From assembly GCA_965279475.1 (NCBI GenBank), contig CBDIIA010000002.1, positions 434,001-498,000 on the forward strand: a DNA stretch of 64,000 bases, given 5' to 3'. The stretch is from Pseudorhodoferax sp965279475. GTDB lineage: Bacteria > Pseudomonadota > Gammaproteobacteria > Burkholderiales > Burkholderiaceae_C. The position numbers and the translations under genes are program-made. Within the stretch, counting starts at the first letter, position 1, and every line of letters starts with the position of its first letter. Below are positions 62,867 through 64,000 of this stretch, one piece after another. The notes below the pieces were generated by a model. It was not told where the DNA came from and did no database searches. It saw only the letters and a program-made list of their open reading frames with translations.

Positions 62867-63931
62867 TCAGACCACGGCCTGCGCCAGTTCGCCCTTGGCG
62901 TATTTGGCGGCCACCACCAGCAGCGTATCGCCCTTGATCTTGGCGCCCTGGCCTTCGCAACCGAACTCGATGTAGCGTTGCTTGCAGATCGCCTTGGCGG
63001 CTTCACGGGCAGGCTTCAGGTATTCGCGCGGGTCGAACTTCTCGGGGTTCTCGAAGAAGAACTTGCGGATCGCCGCCGTCATCGCCAGGCGGATGTCGGT
63101 GTCGATGTTGATCTTGCGCACGCCGTGCTTGATGGCTTCCTGGATTTCCTCGACCGGCACGCCGTAGGTCTCCTTCATGTTGCCGCCGTACTTGCGGATC
63201 TCCTCCAGCAGGTTCTGCGGCACGCTGGAGCTGCCGTGCATCACCAGGTGGGTGTTGGGAATGCGGCGGTGGATCTCCTTGATGCGTTCGATCGCGAGGA
63301 TGTCGCCGGTGGGCTTGCGGGTGAACTTGTAGGCGCCGTGGCTGGTGCCGATGGCAATGGCCAGCGCGTCGATCTGCGTGCGCTTGACGAAGTCGGCGGC
63401 CTGCTCGGGGTCGGTCAGCAACTGGTCACGCGTCATCGTCGCGTCGGTGCCATGGCCGTCTTCCTTGTCGCCGCGCATGGTCTCCAGCGAGCCGAGCATG
63501 CCGAGTTCTCCCTCGACCGTGACGCCCACGCGGTGCGCCATGTCGGCGACCTTCTTGGTCACGTCGATGTTGTAGTCGTAGCTGGCGATCGTCTTGCCGT
63601 CGGACTGCAGCGAGCCATCCATCATCACCGAGCTGAATCCCAGGTCGATCGCGCCCTTGCAGACGTCGGGGCTCTGGCCGTGGTCCTGGTGCATCACCAG
63701 CGGCACGTGCGGCCAGGTCTCGATGGCGGCTTCGATCAGGTGCTTGACGAAATGCTCGCCAGCGTACTTGCGGGCCCCCGCGCTGGCCTGCAGGATCACC
63801 GGCGCACCGACCTCGTCGGCTGCCGACATCACGGCCTGCACCTGTTCCAGGTTGTTGACGTTGAAGGCCGGAATGCCATAACCGTTTGCAGCGGCATGGT
63901 CCAGCAATTCGCGCATAGAGACGAGTGCCAT
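62867..63931 (-). CDS. fba: Class II fructose-bisphosphate aldolase
   Basis: Zinc-dependent aldolase of glycolysis and the Calvin cycle. The 354-residue product has the zinc-ligand block LVMHQDHGQSPDV, the conserved IDLGFSSVMMDGS and GVTVEGELGMLG, THLVMHGSSSVP with a zinc His, and KINIDTDIRLA. It belongs to the CbbA-like class II type. Ends before a good terminator. The upstream 69 bases (63932-64000) hold no gene. Confidence 0.96.
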   Translation of the reverse strand: MALVSMRELLDHAAANGYGIPAFNVNNLEQVQAVMSAADEVGAPVILQASAGARKYAGEHFVKHLIEAAIETWPHVPLVMHQDHGQSPDVCKGAIDLGFSSVMMDGSLQSDGKTIASYDYNIDVTKKVADMAHRVGVTVEGELGMLGSLETMRGDKEDGHGTDATMTRDQLLTDPEQAADFVKRTQIDALAIAIGTSHGAYKFTRKPTGDILAIERIKEIHRRIPNTHLVMHGSSSVPQNLLEEIRKYGGNMKETYGVPVEEIQEAIKHGVRKINIDTDIRLAMTAAIRKFFFENPEKFDPREYLKPAREAAKAICKQRYIEFGCEGQGAKIKGDTLLVVAAKYAKGELAQAVV

Positions 63932-64000
63932 GGTGTGGGTCCAGAGAGTTGAAAAACGGAGACAACGCTGGCGGCGGCAGCCGGCCGGGCGTTTGGTAAC

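Overview
The window reads as a chromosomal segment of a GC-rich betaproteobacterium of the order Burkholderiales, by inference probably near the Leptothrix/Rubrivivax/Ideonella group. The evidence is the recG-oxyR-dps-ubiA-proC order, the PHA-granule regulator PhaM, a DUF3567 protein, the fba/pur/sua5 neighbourhood and uniformly high-GC coding. It is almost fully coding. I see no tRNA, rRNA, CRISPR array, insertion sequence or prophage. The only clearly AT-rich patch is about 34.44-34.58 kb.

Layout. 0-3.6 kb (minus): the spc ribosomal-protein operon rplN-rplX-rplE-rpsN-rpsH-rplF-rplR-rpsE (last gene cut by the window edge), behind a near-consensus sigma-70 promoter; rpsH carries a one-base frameshift. 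3.6-6.8 kb: divergent glpD/glpK. 6.9-9 kb: a phytase-like esterase and proC. 9-13.7 kb (minus): recG, oxyR, dps, ubiA, with a candidate OxyR site before dps. 13.7-18.4 kb: an epimerase, then the overlapping set queA / sugar-dehydrogenase-like protein / tgt. 18.4-26 kb: small envelope proteins, a GalNAc-transferase-like GT2 enzyme, an MFS-acyltransferase fusion, a secreted flavoprotein and an HTH regulator. 26-27.7 kb: a tandem glycine riboswitch driving a D-amino-acid dehydrogenase. 27.6-30.3 kb: FIST sensor, PhaM, a 3'-5' exonuclease. 30.4-34.3 kb: a probable copper-handling set (DUF2946, TonB receptor, YcnI, PCuAC). 34.4-36.3 kb: a Schlafen/AlbA_2 regulator beside AT-rich repeats.

36.3-42.7 kb: a fumarylacetoacetase-family hydrolase, DUF3108, DUF3567, ChaN, purU, psd and a LysR regulator. 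42.7-46.5 kb: a GlcD-type oxidase, a broken AAA ATPase gene behind two tandem 22-bp inverted repeats, and lrgA-lrgB; since the plant LrgAB homologue exports glycolate/glycerate, a glycolate uptake/oxidation module is a reasonable inference. 46.6-50.4 kb: a VOC protein and an exported DUF1501/DUF1800 pair. 50.5-56.3 kb: pyrF, EamA exporter, tsaB-rimI-udg, dacB, SemiSWEET. 56.3-64 kb: an SGNH-fold lipoprotein lacking catalytic residues, tsaC/sua5, purK-purE, a YbbN-like thioredoxin, purC, a vapBC module with its operator, and fba with a clear terminator.

The most noteworthy items are the rpsH frameshift, the glycine riboswitch-dadA pairing, the glcD/lrgAB locus with the decayed ATPase and its tandem dyads, the catalytically empty SGNH protein, and the vapBC operator. 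No wholly new multi-gene system is proven; the glcD-ATPase-lrgAB locus is the best candidate.
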